A DNA stretch of 33,784 bases from an uncultured Pelagibacteraceae bacterium (GTDB taxonomy: Bacteria; Pseudomonadota; Alphaproteobacteria; Pelagibacterales; Pelagibacteraceae): contig CABZFF010000009.1 in assembly GCA_902524945.1 (NCBI GenBank), positions 1-33,784 on the forward strand, written 5' to 3'. This document shows positions 24,909 through 32,800 of this stretch, one piece after another (the first letter of the stretch is position 1; every line of letters starts with the position of its first letter). A program made the translations under genes and the position numbers. The notes under the pieces are model-generated. The model did no database searches, was not told the origin of the DNA, and saw only the letters and a list, made by a program, of their open reading frames with translations.

Positions 24909-25814
24909 CTAAGGTACGATATTTTCTTCTTCTTTTTCTAACGTTTTAGAACTAACTTTAAAGTACTTTAATATTGGTGACGCTACAAAAATAGACGAAT
25001 AGGTTCCAATTATAACTCCTAGTATCATAGCAAAAGAAAATCCTCTTAAAATTTCTCCCCCTAATATATAAATTGAAACTAAAGCTAGTAATGTAGTTAT
25101 TGATGTAATAATAGTTCTAGCCAAGGTTTCATTAATTGAAAGATTTGAAACATCGCTTATACTAATTTTTGTATATTTTAATAAATTTTCTCTTATTCGA
25201 TCATAAATTACAACTGTATCATTCATAGAATAACCAACTATTGTTAGAACTGCAGCAATTATAGATAAATTAATTTCTAAAGATAAAATTGAAAAAATAC
25301 CTAATGTGATAACCACATCATGAAATAATGCGATAATAGATCCTACGCTAAATTGCCACTCAAACCTAACCCAAATATAAAAAAGCATTGCTGCTAATGC
25401 TAGTGTAATTGCAATAACTGAAGACTCGAGTAATTCAGAACTTACTTTTGGACCTACATTTTCAACTCTTCTAAAATCTACATTAGCACTTAAGTTATCT
25501 GTCAATGTTTTTTTTAATTCAGGAATTAAATCGCTTTTGTTAGTTTTTTTTTGCTCCACTTTAATTAAAAAATCTCCCTCTTTACCAAATTTTTTTACGT
25601 TAATATCTCCAAGATCCATTGTTTTTATGGAGTCTCTAATAGATGCAGCATTTACAGAAGACTCAGTTCTTAATTCGATTAAAGTTCCTCCTTTGAAATC
25701 AATTCCGTAATTTAAACCTTTAAAAATGATGAAAAGTATACTCAATATGAAAATTAAAATTGATACGATATTAGCTTTTTTAAAACTAGATACAAAGTTA
25801 ATATTCCTAATCAT
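24909..25814 (-). CDS. secF: protein translocase subunit SecF
   Basis: A 301-residue inner-membrane protein with six spans that works with SecD to pull secreted proteins through SecYEG using proton flow. Marks are GLNYGIDFKGGTLIELRTES in the first periplasmic part, VGPKVSSELLESSVIAI before helix 2, and YSMNDTVVIYDRIRENL, the signature of the RND-like core. A TAATG overlap joins it to secD. Its stop codon abuts that of the PuuD-like gene with no base between. Confidence 0.97.
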   Translation of the reverse strand: MIRNINFVSSFKKANIVSILIFILSILFIIFKGLNYGIDFKGGTLIELRTESSVNAASIRDSIKTMDLGDINVKKFGKEGDFLIKVEQKKTNKSDLIPELKKTLTDNLSANVDFRRVENVGPKVSSELLESSVIAITLALAAMLFYIWVRFEWQFSVGSIIALFHDVVITLGIFSILSLEINLSIIAAVLTIVGYSMNDTVVIYDRIRENLLKYTKISISDVSNLSINETLARTIITSITTLLALVSIYILGGEILRGFSFAMILGVIIGTYSSIFVASPILKYFKVSSKTLEKEEENIVP

Positions 25815-27358
25815 TAAATCCTGATCTCCTTTTTCTTATTATTTAAAACTATTATTGAAGTAAGGTGTCTTGCTAAAAAATACGCAGAAAATAATGTAGT
25901 TATAATTCCTATACCGAGAGTTATAGCAAAACCTTTTACTGGACCCGAACCAAAAGCAAATAAAATTACCGCTGCTATTAAAGTTGTTATATTTGCATCA
26001 AGAACTGTAATTTTAGCTTTTGTATAACCAGAGTCAAAAGCGTGAATTATAGATTTTTCTGTTTTAAGTTCCTCTCTAATTCTTTCGAAAATTAAAACAT
26101 TCGCATCAACAGCCATACCTACTGTTAATATAATTCCAGCAATACCAGGTAAGGTTAATGTTGCTTCTAAAATTGTTAATATTCCAACTAGCATTAATAA
26201 ATTTGCGATTAAAGCGGTATTAGCAATCAGACCAAATACTTTGTATTTATAAAACATAAAAAGAATTACTAATAAAAAACCGGTGATCAATGAAATAATT
26301 CCTGATTTAATTGAGTCCTCGCCTAAATCAGGACCAACAGTTCTTTCTTCAACTATATTTAAAGGTGTTGGTAAAGCTCCTGATCTCAACAATAAAGCTA
26401 AATCAGTAGCCTCTTGGAATGTAAAATTTCCAGAAATCATTCCATTTCCTGAGGTAATTGCTTCATTAATATTAGGAGCGCTTATTATTTTACCATCTAA
26501 AACTATTGCTAATCTTTTTCCTACATTATCTGTCGTAGTTCTTCCAAATTTTTGTGCCCCTAACCTATCTAAAGTGAAAGATACAGTTGGTTCATTTTTT
26601 TGATTTTGTATACTAGGCTGTGCATCTATCAAATTTTCACCACTCATAACAATTCTTTTACTTACTTTTAAGATTTCGCCGTTTTCAGAAATTAAATCAT
26701 CTACGCCAAATTCAGAATTATCACTAACCAATCTGAAATTTAATTGAGCAGTTTTACCTAAAAGTTTTTTAATTCTATCAGGATCTTTTAAACCTGGTAA
26801 CTCAACAAGTATTCTTTTTTCACCTCTTTGTAAAATTGTTGGTTCTTTAGTTCCAACATCATCTATTCTACGCCTAACGATTTCAATTGATTGTTTTAAA
26901 GCAGAATTATTTATTGTAAGTAGTCCAAATTTAGAAAATTTAATTTCAATATTATTGTCAGACAATTCTTTGTAATCTAGTTCAAAAGATCTATAGTTAT
27001 CAATGTAAGGATTTACTGTATTATCTTTTTTTGATAAAAAAATTAATTTAAATTTTTCAATATCGTTAATTTTTAAAGATAAAGTATCTTTATTTATCTT
27101 AAAATCAAAATAATCTAAATTATTATCTTTTAATAATTTTTTTAATGGAATAACTTTTGACTGAATTTTTTCCTCAATAAGGGAGTCAGAGTTTATTTCT
27201 AACAATAAATATGAGCCACCTTGTAAATCTAGTCCCAAATTAACTTTTTTATCAATAATTAAATTATCTTTACTTTGAAGATTTAGAGTAGAAAAAATTG
27301 AGATAGAAAAAAATGTTAAATATATTAATAAAATATTTATTTTTGTGAAATTTAACAC
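25814..27358 (-). CDS. secD: protein translocase subunit SecD
   Basis: A 514-residue inner-membrane partner of SecF. The N-terminal helix is followed by GLDLQGGSYLLLEI, the P1 periplasmic region with RRRIDDVGTKEPTILQRG and ELPGLKDPDRIKKLLGKTAQ, and the core spans with TVGMAVDANVLIFERIREEL. Asp and Arg in these spans form the proton path in the family. The start is a GTG at 27358; no ATG lies nearby. It lies 9 bases downstream of yajC. Confidence 0.97.
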   Translation of the reverse strand: MLNFTKINILLIYLTFFSISIFSTLNLQSKDNLIIDKKVNLGLDLQGGSYLLLEINSDSLIEEKIQSKVIPLKKLLKDNNLDYFDFKINKDTLSLKINDIEKFKLIFLSKKDNTVNPYIDNYRSFELDYKELSDNNIEIKFSKFGLLTINNSALKQSIEIVRRRIDDVGTKEPTILQRGEKRILVELPGLKDPDRIKKLLGKTAQLNFRLVSDNSEFGVDDLISENGEILKVSKRIVMSGENLIDAQPSIQNQKNEPTVSFTLDRLGAQKFGRTTTDNVGKRLAIVLDGKIISAPNINEAITSGNGMISGNFTFQEATDLALLLRSGALPTPLNIVEERTVGPDLGEDSIKSGIISLITGFLLVILFMFYKYKVFGLIANTALIANLLMLVGILTILEATLTLPGIAGIILTVGMAVDANVLIFERIREELKTEKSIIHAFDSGYTKAKITVLDANITTLIAAVILFAFGSGPVKGFAITLGIGIITTLFSAYFLARHLTSIIVLNNKKKEIRI

Positions 27359-27367
27359 GAAAAAGAA

Positions 27368-27652
27368 TTACTTTTTAATTTCTTCTTTTTTTAATAAACT
27401 TGTAATAGTTGATCTAATAATCTGAACTTTGGTTCCTTCTCCAATAATAACCTCAATCCGATCATCTTCCATAACACGATCAACTACACCAATTATGCCT
27501 CCAGAAGTAATTATTTCATCACCTCTTTTTAATGACTCAACCATAGCCTTATGATCTTTTACCCTTTTTTGCTGAGGTCTAATTAAAAAAAAGTAAAAAA
27601 TAACAAAAATTAGTATTAAAGGTATAAATTGCGCTATTCCCTGTCCACTCAT
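27368..27652 (-). CDS. yajC: Sec translocon accessory protein YajC
   Basis: A 94-residue single-span protein. The hydrophobic helix IPLILIFVIFYFFLIRPQQK near the N-terminus, then RVKDHKAMVESLKRGDEIIT and SGGIIGVV, are the YajC family pattern. YajC associates with SecDF in the inner membrane. It precedes secD and secF in the same direction, the common bacterial order. Confidence 0.96.
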   Translation of the reverse strand: MSGQGIAQFIPLILIFVIFYFFLIRPQQKRVKDHKAMVESLKRGDEIITSGGIIGVVDRVMEDDRIEVIIGEGTKVQIIRSTITSLLKKEEIKK

Positions 27653-27661
27653 TGGAAAATA

Positions 27662-27688
27662 ATTATAATAAATGTATTAGATAAACAA
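27662..27688 (-). promoter_or_regulatory. candidate promoter for yajC-secD-secF
   Basis: On the minus strand a perfect TATAAT (27667-27662) lies about 10 bases before the yajC start codon. Upstream is only a weak TTGTTT (27688-27683) with 15-base spacing. If used, the mRNA leader would be about 3 bases or absent. In so AT-rich a genome a chance match is quite possible. Confidence 0.3.
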
Positions 27689-27691
27689 GTT

Positions 27692-27711
27692 AAATTTTAT
27701 CAAATTTTATC
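27692..27711. repeat. 10-bp tandem duplication at the serS stop codon
   Basis: AAATTTTATC occurs twice in direct succession (27692-27701 and 27702-27711). On the minus strand the join forms the serS stop TGA followed at once by an in-frame TAA. This looks like a local slippage duplication; nothing indicates a regulatory function. Confidence 0.6.
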
Positions 27712-28947
27712 TAAGTTATTCATGTATTTTTTTAAAATATTTGGAATTACAATTGATCCATCTTCATTTTGATTATTTTCTAATAGTGCAATCATTAATC
27801 TACCGACAGCTAATCCAGAACCATTTAAGGTACTGACAAATTCATTTCCATTTTTTACTTTATACTTAGCTCCAATCCGTCTTGCTTGAAATGAACCACA
27901 AGACGAACAACTTGAAATCTCTCTATATCTTTTTTCCGATGGTATCCAAGCTTCAATATCATATGTTTTTTCTGCACTAAAACCCATATCACCGGAAGAA
28001 AGTAAAATAACTTGGTGAGGAATTTCTAACATTTCTAATATTTTTTTTGCACAATTCAGCATACGTTCTAATTCTTGACTGCAATCTTTTGGCTCTACGA
28101 TACTTACTAATTCAACTTTATAAAATTGATGTTGTCTAATCATTCCCTTGGTATCTTTCCCATAGCTACCTGCCTCTTTACGAAAACATGGGGTTGAGGC
28201 CACAAATCTCATAGGTAATTGATTTGGATTAAGCAAAGTAGCTCTTACTAAATTTGTTAGTACCACCTCAGCTGTTGGTATAAGAAATTTTCTTTTATCA
28301 GAATTTTCAAATTTTATTTCAAATTGATCCTCTTCAAATTTTGGAAGTTGACCAGTGCCAAACATTACATCTTCATTAACTATTAGAGGTGGTGAAATTT
28401 CAGTATAATTAAATTCTTTAGTGTGCGTATCAAGCATAAAATTTATTAAAGCTCTTTCTAGTAAAGCAAATTTGTTTTTTAACACAACAAATCTGGAGCC
28501 AGAAAGTTTTGTTGAAATATCAAAGTCAATTTGATTATTTTTTAATCCAATTTCAACATGAGATTTGACCTTGAAAGATCGATCTTCAATTTTACCATAT
28601 TTTTTTATAACTTTATTTGATTTTTCATCTTTACCAACTGGAACATCTTCTAAAGCTAAATTTGGTAAAATATGTAACAATTCATTAAGCTTTTTTTGAG
28701 CTATTAATTGATCGCTTGTTATATTTGAAATTTGTTCAGAAATTTTTTTAGATTTTTCAAAGTTTGATTTATCTTTAGATTTAGATAATATTTTTTTTTC
28801 CTGTTCTAATTTTTCTTTTTGACTTATTAACTTCCGATTTGTGATATCTAAAATATTAAATTCATCAATTTTGAATTGAAAATTTCTTTCAAAAAACTTT
28901 TTTTTATAGACTTCTAAATTTTTTCTTAAATCTTTAATATTATGCAT
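27700..28947 (-). CDS. serS: seryl-tRNA synthetase
   Basis: A 415-residue class II synthetase charging tRNA-Ser. Residues about 1-105 form the long antiparallel coiled-coil arm that grips the serine tRNA variable arm; it is very Lys-rich here. Motif 2 is seen in FRKEAGSYGKDTKGMIRQHQ and motif 3 in GSGLAVGRLMIALLENNQ. EISSCSSCGSFQARR is the usual segment before motif 3. Its ATG overlaps the tatC stop by 8 bases (ATGCATAA), so it is coupled to the tat genes. The stop codon lies in a 10-base direct repeat that yields TGA-TAA. Confidence 0.97.
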   Translation of the reverse strand: MHNIKDLRKNLEVYKKKFFERNFQFKIDEFNILDITNRKLISQKEKLEQEKKILSKSKDKSNFEKSKKISEQISNITSDQLIAQKKLNELLHILPNLALEDVPVGKDEKSNKVIKKYGKIEDRSFKVKSHVEIGLKNNQIDFDISTKLSGSRFVVLKNKFALLERALINFMLDTHTKEFNYTEISPPLIVNEDVMFGTGQLPKFEEDQFEIKFENSDKRKFLIPTAEVVLTNLVRATLLNPNQLPMRFVASTPCFRKEAGSYGKDTKGMIRQHQFYKVELVSIVEPKDCSQELERMLNCAKKILEMLEIPHQVILLSSGDMGFSAEKTYDIEAWIPSEKRYREISSCSSCGSFQARRIGAKYKVKNGNEFVSTLNGSGLAVGRLMIALLENNQNEDGSIVIPNILKKYMNNLDKI

Positions 28948-29707
28948 CTTCTGTATTTACTTTTTCATTTTTTGTTTCAGTGAATTTTACAGTGAATATA
29001 GATAATTCATAGAGTAATAACAAAGGTATTGCCAATCCAACTTGAGTAATTGGGTCTGGAGGTGTCAATATAGCTGCTAAAGCAAAGATAATTACTATTA
29101 CATAACGTCTTCTTGTTTTTAAATAATTTGAATTTACTACTCCGATCCTTGCTAATAAATTTAATAATATAGGTAATTGAAAACTTATACCAAATGCAAA
29201 AATTAACCTCATGATTAATGATAAATATTCATTAACTTTTGCTTCAAGTTGTATTGGTAAATTAGTATTAGAACCAACTGACTCAAAAGATAAAAAAAAC
29301 TTTATAGCTAAAGGCATGACTAAATAATAAACCAAGAGACCTCCTAGTATAAAAAGAATGGGTGTAGATATTAGATATGGAAGTATTGCTTTTTTTTCAT
29401 TTTTATAAAGTCCTGGTGCAATAAATTTGTAAATTTGAATTAATAAAACTGGGCTTCCTAAAAAAATTGCTGAAAAAAAAGCAACTTTAATATAAGTAAT
29501 AAATGTTTCATGTAATGCTGTAAAAATTAAACGTCTAGAAACCTGATCATCTTTGACTGCATTTGCATAAGGCTCGACTAGAAAATTATAAATTTGGTCT
29601 GCAAAAATATAAGAAATTATAAATATAGCAAAAATAAATATTAATGAATTTAGAAGCCTAGATCTTAACTCTACAAAATGACTTGTAAAAGAATTACTAT
29701 CAGCCAT
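28940..29707 (-). CDS. tatC: Sec-independent protein translocase TatC
   Basis: A 255-residue six-span protein that is the receptor for twin-arginine signal peptides. The N-terminal FTSHFVELRSRLLNSLIFIF contains the HxxELRxR(L) motif. The FGISFQLPILLNLLARIGVV and FALAAILTPPDPITQ segments are standard TatC blocks. It overlaps tatB by 8 bases and serS by 8. Gene order tatA-tatB-tatC is complete here. Confidence 0.97.
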   Translation of the reverse strand: MADSNSFTSHFVELRSRLLNSLIFIFAIFIISYIFADQIYNFLVEPYANAVKDDQVSRRLIFTALHETFITYIKVAFFSAIFLGSPVLLIQIYKFIAPGLYKNEKKAILPYLISTPILFILGGLLVYYLVMPLAIKFFLSFESVGSNTNLPIQLEAKVNEYLSLIMRLIFAFGISFQLPILLNLLARIGVVNSNYLKTRRRYVIVIIFALAAILTPPDPITQVGLAIPLLLLYELSIFTVKFTETKNEKVNTEDA

Positions 29708-29921
29708 TTTTTTTAATATCTTGTTTATTTTTGGTATCTTTATCTAAATCTATATCCTGGGTAGCCGAAGAAACTTCTCTTTGAATGCTACTTAGTGTAT
29801 TCTTAAATTTACCTATATAGGTTCCAATTTTTTTAAGCGCTATTGGAAATTCTTTCGGGCCTAAAACTAATATTGCAATAATTACTACTGATAAGATCTC
29901 TAACCATCCAATTTGAGGCAT
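29700..29921 (-). CDS. tatB: Sec-independent protein translocase TatB
   Basis: A 73-residue single-span protein: MPQIGWLEILSVVIIAILVL then GPKEFP, the TatB form of the helix-hinge (GPKELP-like, with Phe here), and an amphipathic helix with basic residues. It is shorter than E. coli TatB (171) but within the range for small-genome Alphaproteobacteria. TatB works with TatC as receptor for Tat substrates. Five bases separate it from tatA. Confidence 0.93.
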   Translation of the reverse strand: MPQIGWLEILSVVIIAILVLGPKEFPIALKKIGTYIGKFKNTLSSIQREVSSATQDIDLDKDTKNKQDIKKNG

Positions 29922-29926
29922 TTTGA

Positions 29927-30124
29927 TTATTTGTTTTCAGAGTCAGAATTATCTGACTTAGAATTTTCGTCTTGATTATTGATAGAATTGTCTTCAGACA
30001 TACCTTTTTTAAAACTTTTAATGCCTTTTGCAACATCTCCCATCAAACTTGAAATTTTTCCTCTGCCGAAGAGCAAAACTACAAGAACAACTACTATCGC
30101 TATTTGCCAGAAACTTATACCCAT
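29927..30124 (-). CDS. tatA: Sec-independent protein translocase TatA
   Basis: A 65-residue single-span protein. [20 protein letters not shown] is the TatA helix with the FGRGK hinge, followed by [13 protein letters not shown], the amphipathic helix, and an acidic Asn/Ser/Asp-rich tail. TatA oligomers form the passage for folded proteins. It is downstream of scpB after 40 bases, which hold no promoter I can define with confidence. Confidence 0.95.
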   Translation of the reverse strand: MGISFWQIAIVVVLVVLLFGRGKISSLMGDVAKGIKSFKKGMSEDNSINNQDENSKSDNSDSENK

Positions 30125-30164
30125 AAATTATTTATATACAATAAATGTAATTAAATAAATATAA

Positions 30165-30851
30165 TTATTTTTCTTGATCAGGAGCCTTTTTAATGGCCTC
30201 ATCAATATCTTCATAAATATTCTTTTTTTCAGTAATTGACTGTTCTTTAAAGAATTTTCCGGTTCCAAAAATTGACTTATCAATAGAAGTTGTATCTATC
30301 AAACCTGCTGAGCCTAATTCATCTACAGTGGGCAAATCTGATAATTTTTGTATATTAAAATGATTAAGAAAATTTTCTGTTGTCCCATATTGAATTGGCT
30401 TTCCTGGGACATCTTTTCGACCAGCAGGTCTAACCCAATCTAATTCAAGTAAAATTTCTAAAGTATTTGTAGCAAAAGAGACGCCCCTTATTTCCTCTAT
30501 CTCAGATCTAGTGACAGGTTGATGGTAAACTATTATTGCTAATGTTTCTAGTGTAGCTTTTGAAAGTTTTTTTTGCGTGGACTTTTGTAAAGCCATCAAT
30601 TTAGATAAATCATCGGCTGTCCTAAAAGACCATTTATTTTTTATACAAACTAAGTTTATACCTCTTTTTTTATATATTTCAGATAAATTTTCTAAAGTTT
30701 TTTTCAAATTTGTTGTTGTTTGAACTCTTCGCTCTATAGTTTCCACATCCAAAGGTTCTGAGGCAGCAAAAAGTATAGCTTCGACCTGCCTCTCAAGCTT
30801 AGAAGTAGTGGAAGGGAAATCAATAACGTTATCTTTTTTTTTATTTTTCAT
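30165..30851 (-). CDS. scpB: segregation and condensation protein B
   Basis: A 228-residue winged-helix protein that binds the ScpA kleisin and helps load SMC on the chromosome. Recognisable are LERQVEAILFAASEPLDVET at the start, LSKATLETLAIIVYHQPVTR with the following SEIEEIRGV, and GRKDVPGKPIQYGTTENFLN. It starts directly after the scpA stop (no gap). The C-terminal 35 residues are charged and low in conservation. The smc gene is not in the window. Confidence 0.96.
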   Translation of the reverse strand: MKNKKKDNVIDFPSTTSKLERQVEAILFAASEPLDVETIERRVQTTTNLKKTLENLSEIYKKRGINLVCIKNKWSFRTADDLSKLMALQKSTQKKLSKATLETLAIIVYHQPVTRSEIEEIRGVSFATNTLEILLELDWVRPAGRKDVPGKPIQYGTTENFLNHFNIQKLSDLPTVDELGSAGLIDTTSIDKSIFGTGKFFKEQSITEKKNIYEDIDEAIKKAPDQEK

Positions 30852-31586
30852 CTATGATTTTTTAATCATTAATTTATCAAAAATCTTTTTTTGAGAAATA
30901 GATATTACGCCCTCTCGAGTTAATTCAAGACTTGCAGCAAATATTCCTGCTATACCGGTTCTTTTCATTTTATTGTCTGAGTAGAATTTCGGTATCAGTT
31001 CCATTAAATTTTTCCAATTTATTATATTATTAAGATTGCTTCTTATTTGATTAATCCCCTCCTCAGTTGTCAGCACTGGAAGTTTTGGAATACTTATATT
31101 TTGGAAAGTTTTCTGCATTTGAATTGATGAATATGTTTTCAGGAGTTCATAAAGAGAAACATTGTAGACAGGTGTATTAATAGATCTTATTCCTCCCTTC
31201 ATACCTCTTGTAAAAATATGAACACCTAGTCTTTTTTTTTTTAACATTTGATCAGACAAAATACGAATTAACTCCAACTTTTTTAGTTGAAGCTTTAATT
31301 TTTCAGCTACTTCGATTGCTCTGAAGTCATCTTCATCATTATCGGGCAATAATAGCTTTGACTTTAAATATGCCAACCAAGTTGCCATTAATAAATACTC
31401 TGAAGCAGTTTCCAAATTCAAGTTATCGTTGTTTTTAATAAAATCTAAAAATTGATCAGCCAATTTAGTAATTGAAATTTCTGCTAAATCAACTTTTTGG
31501 TTTTTTGCTAAATCGAGCAAAACCTCTAGTGGGCCAGTATAATTAGGTATATCAACTGAAATTTGTTTATTAGTTTTTGATTCCAT
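30852..31586 (-). CDS. scpA: segregation and condensation protein A
   Basis: A 244-residue kleisin that bridges the two SMC heads and binds ScpB. The N-terminal FxGPLEVLLxL motif is seen as NYTGPLEVLLDLAKNQKVDL, followed by AEISITKLADQFLDF and the YLLMATWLAYLKSKLLLP helix. The C-terminal winged helix includes FAASLELTREGVISISQ. It lies 10 bases downstream of nagZ and abuts scpB. The nagZ-scpA-scpB order is standard in Alphaproteobacteria. Confidence 0.96.
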   Translation of the reverse strand: MESKTNKQISVDIPNYTGPLEVLLDLAKNQKVDLAEISITKLADQFLDFIKNNDNLNLETASEYLLMATWLAYLKSKLLLPDNDEDDFRAIEVAEKLKLQLKKLELIRILSDQMLKKKRLGVHIFTRGMKGGIRSINTPVYNVSLYELLKTYSSIQMQKTFQNISIPKLPVLTTEEGINQIRSNLNNIINWKNLMELIPKFYSDNKMKRTGIAGIFAASLELTREGVISISQKKIFDKLMIKKS

Positions 31587-31596
31587 TTATTAAATC

Positions 31597-32541
31597 TTAC
31601 CCTAAAAACTTAAAAAATTCTGATGTTTTTTTGGCAGTAAATTTGTCTATATAAGGAAGAGATTTTATCAATTTCAAGTTGTCACTAGTATTTCCTGCAC
31701 AGTAAAGAACTAAATTGCAGCCTGCTTTTATAGATTTTTTTGCACTTGTAACTATGTCAAATTTAAGAGCTTTCATAGAGATATCATCGGAAATTAAAAT
31801 TCCTTTAAAACCAATTTTTTCTCTTATTATCTTTTTAATTATTTTCGGAGATATTGTTGCAAGATGGTTTTTATCAATTTTTTTAAAAAGAATATGGGCT
31901 GTCATTGCAAACTTAGCCTTTGAAAATTTAAATGGGTAAAAATCAATTTTATTTAATTTTTTTTTACTTAAATTAACTATAGGCATTTTCTTATGACTAT
32001 CTAGTAAAGAACTTCCATGACCCGGAATATGTTTAATTACACCAGCTATTTTATTTATACTCAGATATTTTAAAGTTAATTTACCCATTTGGTTGACAAT
32101 TTTTTTATCTCTTGAAAAACTTCGACTACCTATTATTTTATTAGTGTACGTTCTTAAAACATCTAATACTGGAATTGTATTAATATTAATCCCTAGGCTT
32201 TTTAAAACCTGACTTAATGAATTTATATAAAGTTTATAAATCTTAGTACATAATTTTTTATCATCTTTATATAATTTACCAAAAAAATTAGCTGTAAAAT
32301 TGTGATTAATCAAAGCATTCATTCTTGAAACAGCTCCACCTTCCTCATCTATCATTATTGGGAATTTATTATTTTTTGTTAATTTTTTTATTTCAGAAAT
32401 TAAACTTTTGGTTTGATTAAATGATTTAATATTTCTTTTAAACAAGATAATTCCCCAAGGATTTTCTTGGGATAGAATAATCTTTTCAATATTTGATAAT
32501 TTCGGGCCTTTAATACTAATTATAATTGCCTTAGTTTTCAT
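31597..32541 (-). CDS. nagZ: beta-N-acetylhexosaminidase NagZ
   Basis: A 314-residue glycoside hydrolase family 3 enzyme that removes GlcNAc from anhydro-muropeptides in cytoplasmic peptidoglycan recycling. IDEEGGAVSRM (residues 64-74) has the substrate-binding Asp. KHIPGHG (170-176) with DSH at 181-183 is the catalytic loop typical of NagZ, and ILISDDISMKAL near 248-259 carries the nucleophile Asp. No signal peptide is present, as expected. It begins 1 base after the preceding small membrane-protein gene. Recycling would take up products of the MltB-like transglycosylase encoded elsewhere in this window. Confidence 0.95.
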   Translation of the reverse strand: MKTKAIIISIKGPKLSNIEKIILSQENPWGIILFKRNIKSFNQTKSLISEIKKLTKNNKFPIMIDEEGGAVSRMNALINHNFTANFFGKLYKDDKKLCTKIYKLYINSLSQVLKSLGININTIPVLDVLRTYTNKIIGSRSFSRDKKIVNQMGKLTLKYLSINKIAGVIKHIPGHGSSLLDSHKKMPIVNLSKKKLNKIDFYPFKFSKAKFAMTAHILFKKIDKNHLATISPKIIKKIIREKIGFKGILISDDISMKALKFDIVTSAKKSIKAGCNLVLYCAGNTSDNLKLIKSLPYIDKFTAKKTSEFFKFLG

Positions 32542-32542
32542 T

Positions 32543-32800
32543 TTATTTGATTAATTCCCAGAAACTTCTTCTCTTATCACTTTTAATATCACTTTTTGGT
32601 GAGTCATTAAATTCGATAATATTGTTAGTATCGTCTTTAAGAATTGGTAAATTAGATATTTGTTTGCTCAAAATTTTTTCAATGTTTAGACGATTATAGT
32701 TTTTATTATCTATATTTTTACTTGAAGAATAGTATTTATAAATGCTAAATAAGTAAGATATTACCAATAAAAATATTAAACTATTAAATATTTTGATCAT
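32543..32800 (-). CDS. small unknown membrane-anchored protein in the argS-nagZ SPOR-protein position
   Basis: An 85-residue protein with one hydrophobic helix near the N-terminus (IFNSLIFLLVISYLFSIYKY), followed by a polar Asn/Asp/Ser/Lys-rich tail of about 60 residues ending WELIK. I do not recognise a family. In many Alphaproteobacteria a SPOR-domain cell-division protein lies between argS and nagZ. This protein has the expected membrane anchor, but no SPOR repeats are visible. It may be a shortened remnant or an unrelated replacement. Its ATG shares a base with the argS stop (TAATG) and it ends 1 base before nagZ, so it is very likely translated. Function unknown. Confidence 0.7.
   Translation of the reverse strand: MIKIFNSLIFLLVISYLFSIYKYYSSSKNIDNKNYNRLNIEKILSKQISNLPILKDDTNNIIEFNDSPKSDIKSDKRRSFWELIK

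Noticed and set aside
27680-27701. Hairpin GATAAA...TTTATC as terminator after serS
   Set aside because: Six A/T-dominated pairs with a 10-base loop and no following T-run; too weak to call.
29833-30036. 67-codon minus-strand frame across the tatA-tatB junction
   Set aside because: It is out of frame with both tat genes, which are clearly real; composition matches a shadow frame.
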